Translations under genes and position numbers: made by a program
Assembly: GCA_905373555.1 (NCBI GenBank)
Contig: CAJPTP010000073.1
Span: 1 to 5,849 of the forward strand
Length of the DNA stretch: 5,849 bases
Source: an uncultured Francisella sp.
GTDB lineage: Bacteria > Pseudomonadota > Gammaproteobacteria > Burkholderiales > Neisseriaceae
Direction of reading: 5' to 3'
The notes under the pieces: generated by a model
What the model saw: only the letters and a program-made list of their open reading frames with translations
Told to the model about the DNA's origin: nothing
The model's database searches: none
Part shown: one piece after another, positions 5,804-5,849 of the stretch
How the letters are laid out: every line of letters begins with the position of its first letter
How positions within the stretch are numbered: position 1 is the stretch's first letter

Positions 5804-5849
5804 ATGAGCCGTTGGGGCGAAGCTTGCGGGGCGCAGCCAGGGAATTGGC
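5804..5849 (+). CDS. Start of a downstream gene, cut by the window edge
   Basis: ATG at 5804 is preceded by CGGAG (5790-5794, nine bases away) and stays open for the 15 codons that remain, beginning MSRWGEACGAQPGNW. It begins 23 bases after the hmuS stop with no terminator between, so it is probably co-transcribed. The fragment is too short to identify; in other bacteria hmuS is often followed by heme transport genes, but nothing visible here confirms that. Confidence 0.45.
   Translation, partial: MSRWGEACGAQPGNW

Overview
The window holds an iron- and heme-acquisition locus of a Gram-negative bacterium. It is most likely a member of the Pseudomonadota: it has moderately high GC, sigma70-type promoters, classical GATAAT-type Fur boxes and a HemS/HmuS/ChuS-family heme protein. 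I would not name a genus from this sequence.

Left part (1-3862): after about 130 bases with no clear gene comes a TTGAAA-17-TATGAT promoter whose -10 is overlapped by a Fur-box-like palindrome. It drives a two-gene operon (274-2049 and 2042-3766, 8-base overlap). The operon encodes two half-size ABC transporters, each with a six-helix membrane domain followed by an ATPase domain. They look like the two halves of a heterodimer of the exporter-fold group that includes the siderophore importers YbtPQ and IrtAB. The first subunit has a degenerate ABC signature (LSLGE); the second is canonical (LSGGE). A strong, probably bidirectional, terminator follows at about 3823-3862.

Middle (3767-4724): nearly 1 kb with no conserved gene. 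It holds the terminator, a possible 50-residue basic protein on the minus strand (4168 to 4016) with a plausible ribosome binding site, a strongly pyrimidine-biased tract, and two C-run/G-run palindromes, one of them C12G8. None of these is explained by the genes on either side.

Right part (4596-5849): a second promoter, TTGAAA-18-TATAAT, has its spacer filled by a near-consensus Fur box (17 of 19 positions). It drives hmuS (4725-5780), encoding a cytoplasmic heme-binding/heme-degrading protein. Another reading frame with its own ribosome binding site starts 23 bases later and runs off the window.

Together: both operons should be repressed by Fur when iron is sufficient. The simplest reading is that the ABC pair moves an iron chelate, or possibly heme, across the inner membrane, while HmuS receives heme in the cytoplasm and hands it on or opens it to release iron. 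The substrate and direction of the ABC pair are inferred from family resemblance and regulation, not shown by the sequence.
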